From assembly GCA_021200895.1 (NCBI GenBank), contig JAJQFX010000097.1:1-8039 (forward strand): a stretch of DNA of 8,039 nucleotides. Direction: 5' to 3'. This stretch comes from Clostridiales bacterium. GTDB lineage: Bacteria > Bacillota > Clostridia > Oscillospirales > Oscillospiraceae. Below the pieces are notes generated by a model. The model did no database searches. It worked only from the letters and a program-made list of their open reading frames with translations, and had not been told where the DNA came from. Below, piece by piece: positions 1-6,060 of the stretch. The translations under genes and the position numbers were made by a program. Within the stretch, counting starts at the first letter, position 1. Every line of letters starts with the position of its first letter.

Positions 1-89
1 ACTCCGGCCCCGCCGCCGCCCTGCTGAAGCAGTTCGGCCTCAGCGCAGAGCATATTACCGAGGTCGCCCGGGACTTTGTCCGGGGCTGA
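1..89 (+). CDS. Probable transketolase C-terminal subunit, 3' end only
   Basis: Only the last 28 codons are present, in the frame starting at base 3 and ending in TGA at 87-89. The peptide contains SGPAAALLKQFGLSAEHI and ends in FVRG. The SGPAxxLL...FGL pattern matches the extreme C-terminus of transketolase, particularly the roughly 310-residue C-terminal subunit of the split enzymes common in Clostridia. Transketolase moves two-carbon units between pentose phosphates in the cytoplasm and uses the D-xylulose 5-phosphate that the downstream genes produce, so the context agrees. The stop lies 15 bp before the kinase start, so the two are very probably co-transcribed. With so little sequence, the family call is moderate; 1-deoxyxylulose-5-phosphate synthase is a less likely alternative. 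Confidence 0.68.
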   Translation, partial: SGPAAALLKQFGLSAEHITEVARDFVRG

Positions 90-104
90 CAGGGAGGAAG
101 GAAC

Positions 105-1640
105 ATGGATAACGCAAAGAAGTGCCTGGGCATCGAGTTCGGCTCCACCCGCATCAAGGCAGTGGCCATTGACGGAGCCTTCCAGCCGGTGCAGTCCGGC
201 GACTACACCTGGGCCAGCAGCTACGCAAACGGCGTCTGGACCTACGCCCTGGAGGAGGTCTGGGCCGGGCTGAAAACCGCCCTGAAAAATCTGGGGGACG
301 TGGACGGCCTGGTCGCCATGGGCGTCTCCGCCATGATGCACGGCTATCTGGCCTTTGACAAGGACTGGAACCTGCTGGTGCCCTTCCGCACCTGGCAGAA
401 CACCATCACTGGCCCGGCGGCGGAAGAGCTGACCGCCCTGTTCCAGTTCAACATCCCCCAGCGGTGGAGCATCGCCCACCTGTACCAGGCCATCCTGAAC
501 GGCGAGCCCCATGTGAAGGACATCGCCCACATCACCACCCTGGCCGGGTACGTCCACCACGCCCTGACCGGGGTGAACGCTCTGGGCATCGGGGAGGCCT
601 CCGGTATGTTCCCCATTGACAGCGCCGCCCTGGACTATGACCAGGCCATGCTGGACAAGTTTGACGACCTGATCGCAGGCAAGGGCTACCCCTGGCGCAT
701 TCGGGACATCCTGCCCGGCGTACTGCTGGCCGGGGAGGACGCGGGCACCTTGACTGAGGCGGGCTCTGCCCTGCTGGACGGTCTGCTGCCCGCAGGTATC
801 CCCGTGGCCCCGCCGGAGGGGGACGCAGGCACCGGCATGGCCGCCACCAACTCGGTGGCCCCCCGCACCGGCAACGTCTCCGCCGGAACCTCCATCTTCT
901 CCATGGTGGTGCTGGAAAAGCCGCTCAGCAAGGTCTACCCGGAGTTGGATTTGGTGACTACCCCCACCGGCAGCCCGGTGGCGATGGTACACTGCAACAA
1001 CTGCACCAATGACATGAACGCCTGGGTGTCCGCCCTGCGGGAGACGGTGGAACTCTTCGGCGGCAGCGTCTCCACCGGCGACCTGTACACCAAGCTGTAT
1101 GAAAAGAGCCTGGAGGGCGACCCGGACTGCGGCGGCGTGCTGGTGTACAACTACCTGGCTGGAGAGGGCGTCACCCATCTGGATGAGGGCCGTCCCCTGG
1201 TGGTGCGCCGCCCGGACAGCCGCTTCACCCTGGCGAACTTCCTTCGGGCCCAGCTCTACTCCACCATGTCCACCCTGAAAATCGGCATGGACTTGCTGGC
1301 CCAGGAGCAGGTGGCTATCGACAGCCTCACCGGCCACGGCGGCCTGTTCAAGACCCCGGTGGTGGGGCAGAAGTACATGGCCGCGGCCTGCAACGCCCCC
1401 GTCACCTGCATGGAGACGGCGGGGGAGGGCGGCCCCTACGGTATGGCCCTGCTGGCCTCCTATCGGGCGAACAAGGCCGATGGCGAGACGCTGGAGGATT
1501 TCCTCTCCGGCAAGGTCTTTGCCGGGGTGGCAGGTACCACCCTCCAGCCCGACGCGGAGGACGTGGACGGCTTCAACCGCTTCCTGACCCGGTACAAGGC
1601 CGGTCTGACCGTGGAGCGGAGCGCCGTGGAGACGCTGTGA
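105..1640 (+). CDS. FGGY-family carbohydrate kinase, probable L-ribulokinase
   Basis: Cytoplasmic sugar kinase of 511 residues. By context it phosphorylates L-ribulose to L-ribulose 5-phosphate, the step between the AraA and AraD reactions encoded just downstream. The N-terminal phosphate-binding motif GIEFGSTRIKAV is at residues 9-20. The likely catalytic Asp is D240 in PEGDAGTGM, a second phosphate-binding motif GNVSAGTS is at 256-263, and the C-terminal nucleotide-binding stretch GGLFKTPVVGQKYMAA is at 412-427, followed by GEGGPYGMA near 441. The ATG at 105 has GGAGG at 93-97, spaced 7 nt. Canonical AraB proteins are near 560 residues with a different N-terminus, so this belongs to another FGGY branch that appears to fill the AraB role. 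A xylulokinase activity cannot be excluded from sequence. Family certain, substrate inferred from neighbours. Confidence 0.93.
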   Translation: MDNAKKCLGIEFGSTRIKAVAIDGAFQPVQSGDYTWASSYANGVWTYALEEVWAGLKTALKNLGDVDGLVAMGVSAMMHGYLAFDKDWNLLVPFRTWQNTITGPAAEELTALFQFNIPQRWSIAHLYQAILNGEPHVKDIAHITTLAGYVHHALTGVNALGIGEASGMFPIDSAALDYDQAMLDKFDDLIAGKGYPWRIRDILPGVLLAGEDAGTLTEAGSALLDGLLPAGIPVAPPEGDAGTGMAATNSVAPRTGNVSAGTSIFSMVVLEKPLSKVYPELDLVTTPTGSPVAMVHCNNCTNDMNAWVSALRETVELFGGSVSTGDLYTKLYEKSLEGDPDCGGVLVYNYLAGEGVTHLDEGRPLVVRRPDSRFTLANFLRAQLYSTMSTLKIGMDLLAQEQVAIDSLTGHGGLFKTPVVGQKYMAAACNAPVTCMETAGEGGPYGMALLASYRANKADGETLEDFLSGKVFAGVAGTTLQPDAEDVDGFNRFLTRYKAGLTVERSAVETL

Positions 1641-1700
1641 GCGATTACAATACGTTATAACATCAAAAATGATAACCTTCCGTAGAAAGGATAGGCAAGC
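1641..1700 (+). other. AT-rich intra-operon spacer
   Basis: This 60-bp gap is conspicuously AT-rich beside its GC-rich neighbours. It carries the 8-bp palindrome GTTATAAC (1654-1661), an inverted pair GTTAT (1654-1658) / ATAAC (1672-1676), and the araA ribosome binding site AAAGGA (1686-1691), 9 nt before the ATG. No convincing -35/-10 pair or terminator was found. It may simply be a spacer with an accessible ribosome binding site. Confidence 0.4.
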
Positions 1701-3167
1701 ATGAAACAGTATGAATTTTGGTTTGTGGTGGGCAGTCAGTACCTGTACGGCCCGGAGGTTCTGGAGACGGTAGCCGCCCGCGCCGCCGAAATGGCGGAGC
1801 AGCTCAGCGGGAAGCTGCCCTACAAGCTGGTCTATAAGGTGACGGCCAAGACCAATCAGGAAATCACCGATGTGGTAAAAGAGGCCAACTATGACGACGC
1901 CTGCGCCGGTATCGTGACCTGGTGCCACACCTTTAGCCCCTCTAAGATGTGGATCAACGGCCTGGCCAGCCTGCAAAAGCCCTACTGCCACCTGGCCACC
2001 CAGTACAACAAGGAGATTCCCAACGAGGAAATCGACATGGACTTTATGAACCTGAACCAGGCCGCCCATGGCGACCGGGAGCATGGCTTCATCGCCGCCC
2101 GGCTGCGGATGCCCCGGAAGGTCATCGCCGGGTACTGGCAGGACGAAAAAGCGCAGACCCGCCTGGGCGACTGGATGAAGGCCGCCGTGGGCGTGGCCGT
2201 GTCCAAGAGCATGAAGGTCATGCGCTTCGGGGACAATATGCGGGAAGTGGCCGTTACCGAGGGCGACAAGGTGGAAGTCCAGACCAAGCTGGGCTGGCAG
2301 GTGAACACCTGGGCTGTGGGCGACCTGGTGAAGGAGATGAACGCCGTCACCGAGGCGGAAATCGACGCTCAGATGGCCGTCTACACCGCCAGCTATGACG
2401 TGGCGACCGACGACATCGCCGCTATCCGCTATCAGGCCAAAGAGGAAATCGCCATCAAGAAGATGATGGACGCCGAGGGCTGCAAAGCCTTCTCCAACAC
2501 CTTCCAGGACCTCTACGGCATGGAGCAGCTGCCCGGCCTGGCCTCCCAGCACCTGATGGCCCAGGACTACGGCTACGGCGGCGAGGGCGACTGGAAGGTG
2601 GCCGCCATGACCGCCATCTTGAAGGCCATGGGCGAGGGCGGCAACGGCGCCTCCGCCTTTATGGAGGACTACACCTATCATCTGGTGGAGGGCCAGGAGT
2701 ACAGCCTGGGCGCTCATATGCTGGAGGTCTGCCCCAGCGTGGCCGCCGGGAAGCCCCGCATCGAGACTCACTTCCTGGGCATCGGCATGAACGAGAAGGA
2801 CCCCGCCCGGCTGGTGTTTGAGGGCAAGGCGGGCAAGGCCATCGTGGTCAGCCTGGTCGATATGGGCGGGCGGCTCCGCCTCATCGTCCAGGACATCGAG
2901 GCGGTAAAGCCCATTATGCCCATGCCCAACCTGCCCGTGGCCCGGGTTATGTGGAAAGCCATGCCCAACCTGACCACCGGCGTGGAGTGCTGGATTACCG
3001 CCGGGGGCGCACACCACACGGTGCTGAGCTACGACGTGTCCGCCGAGCAGATGCGGGACTGGGCCAGGATGATGGACATTGAGTTCGTCCACATCACCAA
3101 GGACACCACTCCGGAGAAGCTGGAGGAGGAGCTGTTCCTGAAGGATTTAGCCTGGAAGCTGAAGTAA
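1701..3167 (+). CDS. araA: L-arabinose isomerase
   Basis: Converts L-arabinose to L-ribulose, the first step of intracellular arabinose use; a cytoplasmic Mn2+-dependent enzyme. The 488-residue protein is full length for the family (E. coli AraA has 500) and opens with the characteristic FWFVVGSQYLYG. All four metal and catalytic ligands known from E. coli (E306, E333, H350, H450) align at a constant offset of 11: E295 in GGEGDWK, E322 in MEDYTYHL, H339 in LGAHMLEVCP and H439 in AGGAHHT. No frameshift or missing motif is seen. The ATG at 1701 gives the conserved N-terminus and has AAAGGA upstream. The gene follows the kinase after 60 bp and precedes araD by 13 bp, so the three form one operon. 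High confidence. Confidence 0.99.
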   Translation: MKQYEFWFVVGSQYLYGPEVLETVAARAAEMAEQLSGKLPYKLVYKVTAKTNQEITDVVKEANYDDACAGIVTWCHTFSPSKMWINGLASLQKPYCHLATQYNKEIPNEEIDMDFMNLNQAAHGDREHGFIAARLRMPRKVIAGYWQDEKAQTRLGDWMKAAVGVAVSKSMKVMRFGDNMREVAVTEGDKVEVQTKLGWQVNTWAVGDLVKEMNAVTEAEIDAQMAVYTASYDVATDDIAAIRYQAKEEIAIKKMMDAEGCKAFSNTFQDLYGMEQLPGLASQHLMAQDYGYGGEGDWKVAAMTAILKAMGEGGNGASAFMEDYTYHLVEGQEYSLGAHMLEVCPSVAAGKPRIETHFLGIGMNEKDPARLVFEGKAGKAIVVSLVDMGGRLRLIVQDIEAVKPIMPMPNLPVARVMWKAMPNLTTGVECWITAGGAHHTVLSYDVSAEQMRDWARMMDIEFVHITKDTTPEKLEEELFLKDLAWKLK

Positions 3168-3180
3168 GGGGAGAGACACT

Positions 3181-3882
3181 ATGCTGGAAGAACTGAAATG
3201 CAAGGTCTATGAGGCCAACATGGAGCTGCCCCGCCGGAACCTCGTGACCTACACCTGGGGCAACGTCAGCGGCATTGACCGGGAGAAGGGCCTCTTCGTC
3301 ATCAAGCCCTCCGGCGTGGAGTATGACGAGTTGAAGCCGGAGGATTTGGTGGTCATGGATTTGGACGGCAACAAGGTGGAGGGCAGCATGAACCCCTCCT
3401 CTGACACCAAGACCCACCTGGAACTGTACAAAGCCTTCCCGGAACTGGGGGGCATCGTCCACACCCACAGCCCCTACGCCGTGTCCTGGGCCCAGGCCCG
3501 GCGGGACATCCCCTGCTACGGCACCACCCATGCCGACTACTTCTACGGCCCCATCCCCTGCGCTCGGAACCTGACGCCGGAGGAAATCGACGAGGACTAC
3601 GAGAAGAACACCGGCAAGGTCATCATCGAGACCTTCCAGAGCCGGGGCATCAACCCGGTGTACGTCCCCGCCGTCATCTGCGCCAACCACGGCCCCTTCA
3701 CCTGGGGCAAGGACGCGGCCCAGGCGGTGTACCACGCGGTAGTGCTGGAGGAGGTGGCGAAGATGGCCATCTTCACCGAGCAGAACTGCCCCACCGTTGG
3801 CCCCGCCCCCCAGTGCATCCAGGATAAGCACTTCCTGCGCAAGCACGGCCCCAACGCCTATTACGGCCAGGGGAAGCGCTGA
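3181..3882 (+). CDS. araD: L-ribulose-5-phosphate 4-epimerase
   Basis: Interconverts L-ribulose 5-phosphate and D-xylulose 5-phosphate, linking arabinose breakdown to the pentose phosphate pathway; a cytoplasmic class II aldolase-fold, Zn2+-dependent enzyme. The protein has 233 residues, close to the E. coli enzyme (231). Zinc ligands H94 and H96 (VHTHSPYA) and H170 (CANHGPF) are present. Catalytic residues equivalent to E. coli D76, D120 and Y229 are D75, D119 and Y228, the last in the diagnostic FLRKHGPNAYYGQ. The N-terminal NLVTYTWGNVSGID block and the phosphate-binding region SGVEY are typical. The ribosome binding site AAGGGGAG begins within the araA stop codon, suggesting coupled translation. 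Fuculose aldolase and similar paralogues are less likely given the intact YYGQ end and the adjacent araA. Confidence 0.98.
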   Translation: MLEELKCKVYEANMELPRRNLVTYTWGNVSGIDREKGLFVIKPSGVEYDELKPEDLVVMDLDGNKVEGSMNPSSDTKTHLELYKAFPELGGIVHTHSPYAVSWAQARRDIPCYGTTHADYFYGPIPCARNLTPEEIDEDYEKNTGKVIIETFQSRGINPVYVPAVICANHGPFTWGKDAAQAVYHAVVLEEVAKMAIFTEQNCPTVGPAPQCIQDKHFLRKHGPNAYYGQGKR

Positions 3883-3898
3883 GCGGTAAAACGAAACG

Positions 3899-3945
3899 GC
3901 ACCCATACGGCGCAAGTATTGCGCCGTATGGGTGCTTTGGTTTTT
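3899..3945 (+). terminator. Rho-independent terminator of the arabinose operon
   Basis: A perfect 17-bp stem (3899-3915 with 3919-3935) closes on a 3-nt GTA loop and is followed on the plus strand by TTTGGTTTTT (3936-3945). It begins 16 bp after the araD stop, as expected for an operon end. The A-poor left flank suggests it acts chiefly in the plus direction. Confidence 0.93.
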
Positions 3946-3950
3946 ACTGG

Positions 3951-3974
3951 CCGCGCTGCCCCTGCGGGGCGCGG
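3951..3974. other. GC-rich hairpin between converging operons
   Basis: CCGCGC (3951-3956) pairs with GCGCGG (3969-3974), with a further CCC/GGG inside (3959-3961 with 3966-3968). It has no T-tract on either side, so it is not itself a good terminator. It may be a transcript-end stabiliser or part of a dispersed repeat. Function unknown. Confidence 0.4.
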
Positions 3975-3986
3975 GAGCTGTTGGCT

Positions 3987-4014
3987 ATTAGTGGCTAGTG
4001 ATTAGTGGCTAGTC
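3987..4014. repeat. 14-bp tandem repeat, two copies
   Basis: ATTAGTGGCTAGTG (3987-4000) is followed at once by ATTAGTGGCTAGTC (4001-4014), 13 of 14 bases identical. The second copy with the next bases forms an inverted pair, TTAGTG (4002-4007) and CACTAA (4014-4019). It sits between two convergent terminators, where selection is weak and small dispersed repeats often accumulate. No function can be read from it. Confidence 0.75.
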
Positions 4015-4031
4015 ACTAACATCCCACAACA

Positions 4032-4067
4032 AAACCCCGCCCCCTCCATCCGGAGGGAGCGGGGTTT
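4032..4067 (-). terminator. Rho-independent terminator of the decarboxylase operon
   Basis: A 16-bp stem (4032-4047 with 4052-4067) has a 4-nt loop. Read as minus-strand RNA it ends in GGGGUUUUGUUGUG, giving the U-rich tail. The one imperfect pair (4041/4058) is a G-U wobble in minus-strand RNA but an A-C mismatch in plus-strand RNA, which favours the minus direction. It begins 17 bp past the stop of the beta-subunit gene. Confidence 0.9.
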
Positions 4068-4084
4068 GAACGACAGGGGAGCGC

Positions 4085-5287
4085 TTACCCGAACACGGCC
4101 AGCAGGAAGCCTGCGGCCACGGCGGAGCCGATGACGCCTGCCACGTTGGGGCCCATGGCGTGCATCAGCAGGAAGTTGGACGGATTGTCCTTCTGCCCTT
4201 GCACCTGGGCCACACGGGCGGCCATTGGCACGGCGGACACGCCGGCGGAGCCAATCAGCGGGTTGATTTTGCCGTGGGTCAGGGCGCACATCAGGTTGCC
4301 TACCAGCAGGCCGCCGATGGTGGCGAAGCAGAAGGCAATCAGGCCCAGCACGATGATGAGGAGGGTCTCCACCTTCAGGAACTGGTCAGCGGTGGCGGTA
4401 GCGCCCACGGAGATGCCCAGGAAGATGGTGACGATGTTCATCAGGGCGTTCTGGGCAGTGTCAGACAGCCGGTCGCACACGCCGCAGTTGGCCCACAGGT
4501 TGCCCAGCATCAGGCAGCCCAGCAGGGAGGCCACGGAGGGGATGATGAGGCAGCAAACAATCGTGACCACGATGGGGAACACGATTTTTTCCGTCTGGGA
4601 GACGGGGCGAAGCTGCTCCATCTTGATTTGGCGGTTCTCCTTCTTCACCAGCAGCTTCATAAAGGGCGGCTGGATAACGGGAATCAGCGCCATGTAGGAG
4701 TAGGCGGCGATGGCGATGGCGCCCAGATAGTTGGGGGCCAGCTGTGTGGTCAGCCAGATGGCGGTGGGGCCGTCCGCGCCGCCGATGATGGCGATGGACG
4801 CGGCCACATTGCCGTCAAAGCCCAGGATAACGGCCATCAGCAGGGCGAAGTACACGCCGAACTGAGCGGCAGCGCCCAGCAGCATACTCTTGGGGTTGGC
4901 CATCATGGGGCCGAAGTCGGTCATGGCGCCCACACCCATGAAGATGAGGGAGGGGTAAATGCCCAGCTTCACGCCAATGTACAAAATGTCCAGGAATCCG
5001 CCCTCGTGGAGGACGTCGCTAAAGCTGATACTGGTGGCGTTGGAGCCAGCGTACCACAGCTCCGGGGTGTAGATGCCGGAGCCGGGCAGGTTGGTCAGGA
5101 GCATACCGAAGGCGATGCCCACCAGCAGCAGCGGCTCATACTTCTTGACAATGCCAAGGTACAGCAGTACGCAGGCAACGGCCAGCATGATAATGGTTTT
5201 GATGGTGCCGACAGCGCCGGACTCCGCCATGGCGGCAAAGCCGGTCTGCTCCACCAGGTTCGAGAAAATCGTACCGATAAATTCCAT
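4085..5287 (-). CDS. oadB: Na+-translocating decarboxylase beta subunit
   Basis: Integral membrane subunit that decarboxylates carboxybiotin and couples this to Na+ export; it works with the alpha, gamma-type and biotin carrier proteins of the same operon. The 400 residues are mostly hydrophobic, with membrane-spanning stretches near 31-47, 50-67, 99-120, 137-156, 185-205, 236-262, 282-296, 308-334 and 379-399. Functional residues of Klebsiella OadB (D203, Y229, N373, G377, S382, N412) all align at a constant offset of 31: D172 in GGADGPT, Y198, N342 and G346 in NPLIG, S351, and N381 in MGPNVAG. The start at 5287 has AAGGAGGT at 5295-5302, overlapping the stop of the preceding gene, 7 nt away. 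The family also serves glutaconyl-CoA and methylmalonyl-CoA decarboxylases; the alpha gene sets the substrate. Confidence 0.97.
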   Translation of the reverse strand: MEFIGTIFSNLVEQTGFAAMAESGAVGTIKTIIMLAVACVLLYLGIVKKYEPLLLVGIAFGMLLTNLPGSGIYTPELWYAGSNATSISFSDVLHEGGFLDILYIGVKLGIYPSLIFMGVGAMTDFGPMMANPKSMLLGAAAQFGVYFALLMAVILGFDGNVAASIAIIGGADGPTAIWLTTQLAPNYLGAIAIAAYSYMALIPVIQPPFMKLLVKKENRQIKMEQLRPVSQTEKIVFPIVVTIVCCLIIPSVASLLGCLMLGNLWANCGVCDRLSDTAQNALMNIVTIFLGISVGATATADQFLKVETLLIIVLGLIAFCFATIGGLLVGNLMCALTHGKINPLIGSAGVSAVPMAARVAQVQGQKDNPSNFLLMHAMGPNVAGVIGSAVAAGFLLAVFG

Positions 5288-5300
5288 GTCCGGTACCTCC

Positions 5301-5702
5301 TTAACCCAGCATTACCAGCGGATCACCAGTCTTCACGGCAGCGCCCTTGCCAGCAACCACCTGGGTGACGGTGCCATCCTTGGGAGCGAGGACTTCGTTT
5401 TCCATCTTCATGGCTTCGATGACGGCCAGCAGGTCGCCGGACTTGACGGCCTGACCCTGGGAGACCTTCACATCCACCACGGTGCCGGGCAGCGGCGCGG
5501 GGACAGGCTCGCCGGAGCCGGTGATGGCCGGAGCAGCGGGGGCTGCGGCGGGAGCGGCAGCGGCGGCAGGAGCAGCAGCGGGAGCTGCCGCAGGCGCGGC
5601 GGCGGCAGGAGCCATGGCGTCGTATTCGTCGGCCAGGATGGCCTGGCCCTTTTCGACAATGACCTCATAGGTCTTGTCGTTGAGCGTAACCTTGTATTTC
5701 AT
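5301..5702 (-). CDS. Biotin carboxyl carrier protein of the decarboxylase
   Basis: A 133-residue free-standing biotinyl protein. It carries the carboxyl group from the cytoplasmic carboxyltransferase to the membrane beta subunit. Residues 1-30 form a short N-terminal segment beginning MKYKVTLNDKTYEVIVEKG. Residues 31-59 are a flexible linker of almost only Ala and Pro. Residues 66-133 form the biotinyl domain, with the biotin-accepting K99 in the canonical EAMKM motif and downstream GDPLVML. In Klebsiella OadA this domain is fused to the C-terminus of the alpha subunit; here it is separate, as in glutaconyl-CoA and methylmalonyl-CoA decarboxylases. The ribosome binding site AAGGAGGT (5711-5718) lies inside the last codons of the upstream gene, and the stop and start are 1 bp apart, so translation is probably coupled. 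Confidence 0.95.
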   Translation of the reverse strand: MKYKVTLNDKTYEVIVEKGQAILADEYDAMAPAAAAPAAAPAAAPAAAAAPAAAPAAPAITGSGEPVPAPLPGTVVDVKVSQGQAVKSGDLLAVIEAMKMENEVLAPKDGTVTQVVAGKGAAVKTGDPLVMLG

Positions 5703-5703
5703 G

Positions 5704-6042
5704 TTACTTGACCTCCTTGATGGAAATGAATCTCAGCTCATTCAGGGGTGTGTTCAGGCCGTCAGCGACGATGGCCATAATCATGGCAGCGGTGCGGTCA
5801 GGCACGTCATGGAGCATGACGCCGCCGCAGGAGCCCTTGGCCGACGGCGCGGGGGCAGCGGCGGGAGCCGCCGGAGCCGGCGTGGCGGGGACAGGCTCGG
5901 ACGCCTTCTTCTTGCTTTCGATGTTCTGGATGATTTTGCTCTGGACGGTGATGATGCCCATCAGCAGCAGCAGGACAGCGAACACCACCAGCATACCCAG
6001 CACGGCAACGCCTAAGGTCTGAACGATTGTAATATCTTCCAT
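5704..6042 (-). CDS. oadG: OadG-family small membrane subunit of the decarboxylase
   Basis: A 112-residue protein with one N-terminal membrane span (about residues 10-32, GVAVLGMLVVFAVLLLLMGI), a short basic segment (42-47), an Ala/Pro linker (49-69) and a C-terminal cytoplasmic region of about 37 residues. This is the layout of gamma/delta subunits of sodium-pump decarboxylases, which tether the alpha subunit and biotin carrier to the beta subunit. It is longer than Klebsiella OadG (about 83 residues) because of the linker and tail. Sequence identity in this family is low, so the call rests on topology and its place between the alpha and biotin genes. The ATG at 6042 was chosen because GGGAGG (6052-6057) is 9 nt away; an out-of-frame ATG at 6049 lies too close. 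MmdD-type delta subunit is an equivalent description. Confidence 0.86.
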   Translation of the reverse strand: MEDITIVQTLGVAVLGMLVVFAVLLLLMGIITVQSKIIQNIESKKKASEPVPATPAPAAPAAAPAPSAKGSCGGVMLHDVPDRTAAMIMAIVADGLNTPLNELRFISIKEVK

Positions 6043-6060
6043 AAAGCATTACCTCCCGGT

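Noticed and set aside
1645..1660. AraR-like operator before araA
   Set aside because: The 16-bp imperfect palindrome keeps the central TACG only loosely and lacks the TTGT/ACAA arms of the AraR consensus.
1949..2398. 149-codon plus-strand open frame within araA
   Set aside because: Different frame inside a certain gene; Arg/Gly/Pro-rich with no family resemblance.
3094..3915. 273-codon minus-strand open frame across the araA end, araD and the terminator
   Set aside because: It is antisense to two certain genes and runs through the terminator stem; composition (Val, Gly, His, Leu) is typical of a shadow frame.
3987..4014. CRISPR repeat
   Set aside because: The copies are directly adjacent with no spacers and are only 14 bp long.
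4160..5368. 402-codon plus-strand open frame opposite the beta subunit gene
   Set aside because: The peptide is a His/Gln/Gly-rich jumble with no known motif, and the minus strand encodes a clear, fully conserved OadB. High GC makes long antisense frames common.
6047..6049. Alternative ATG for the OadG-type subunit
   Set aside because: It is out of frame with the conserved protein and only 2 nt from the ribosome binding site.
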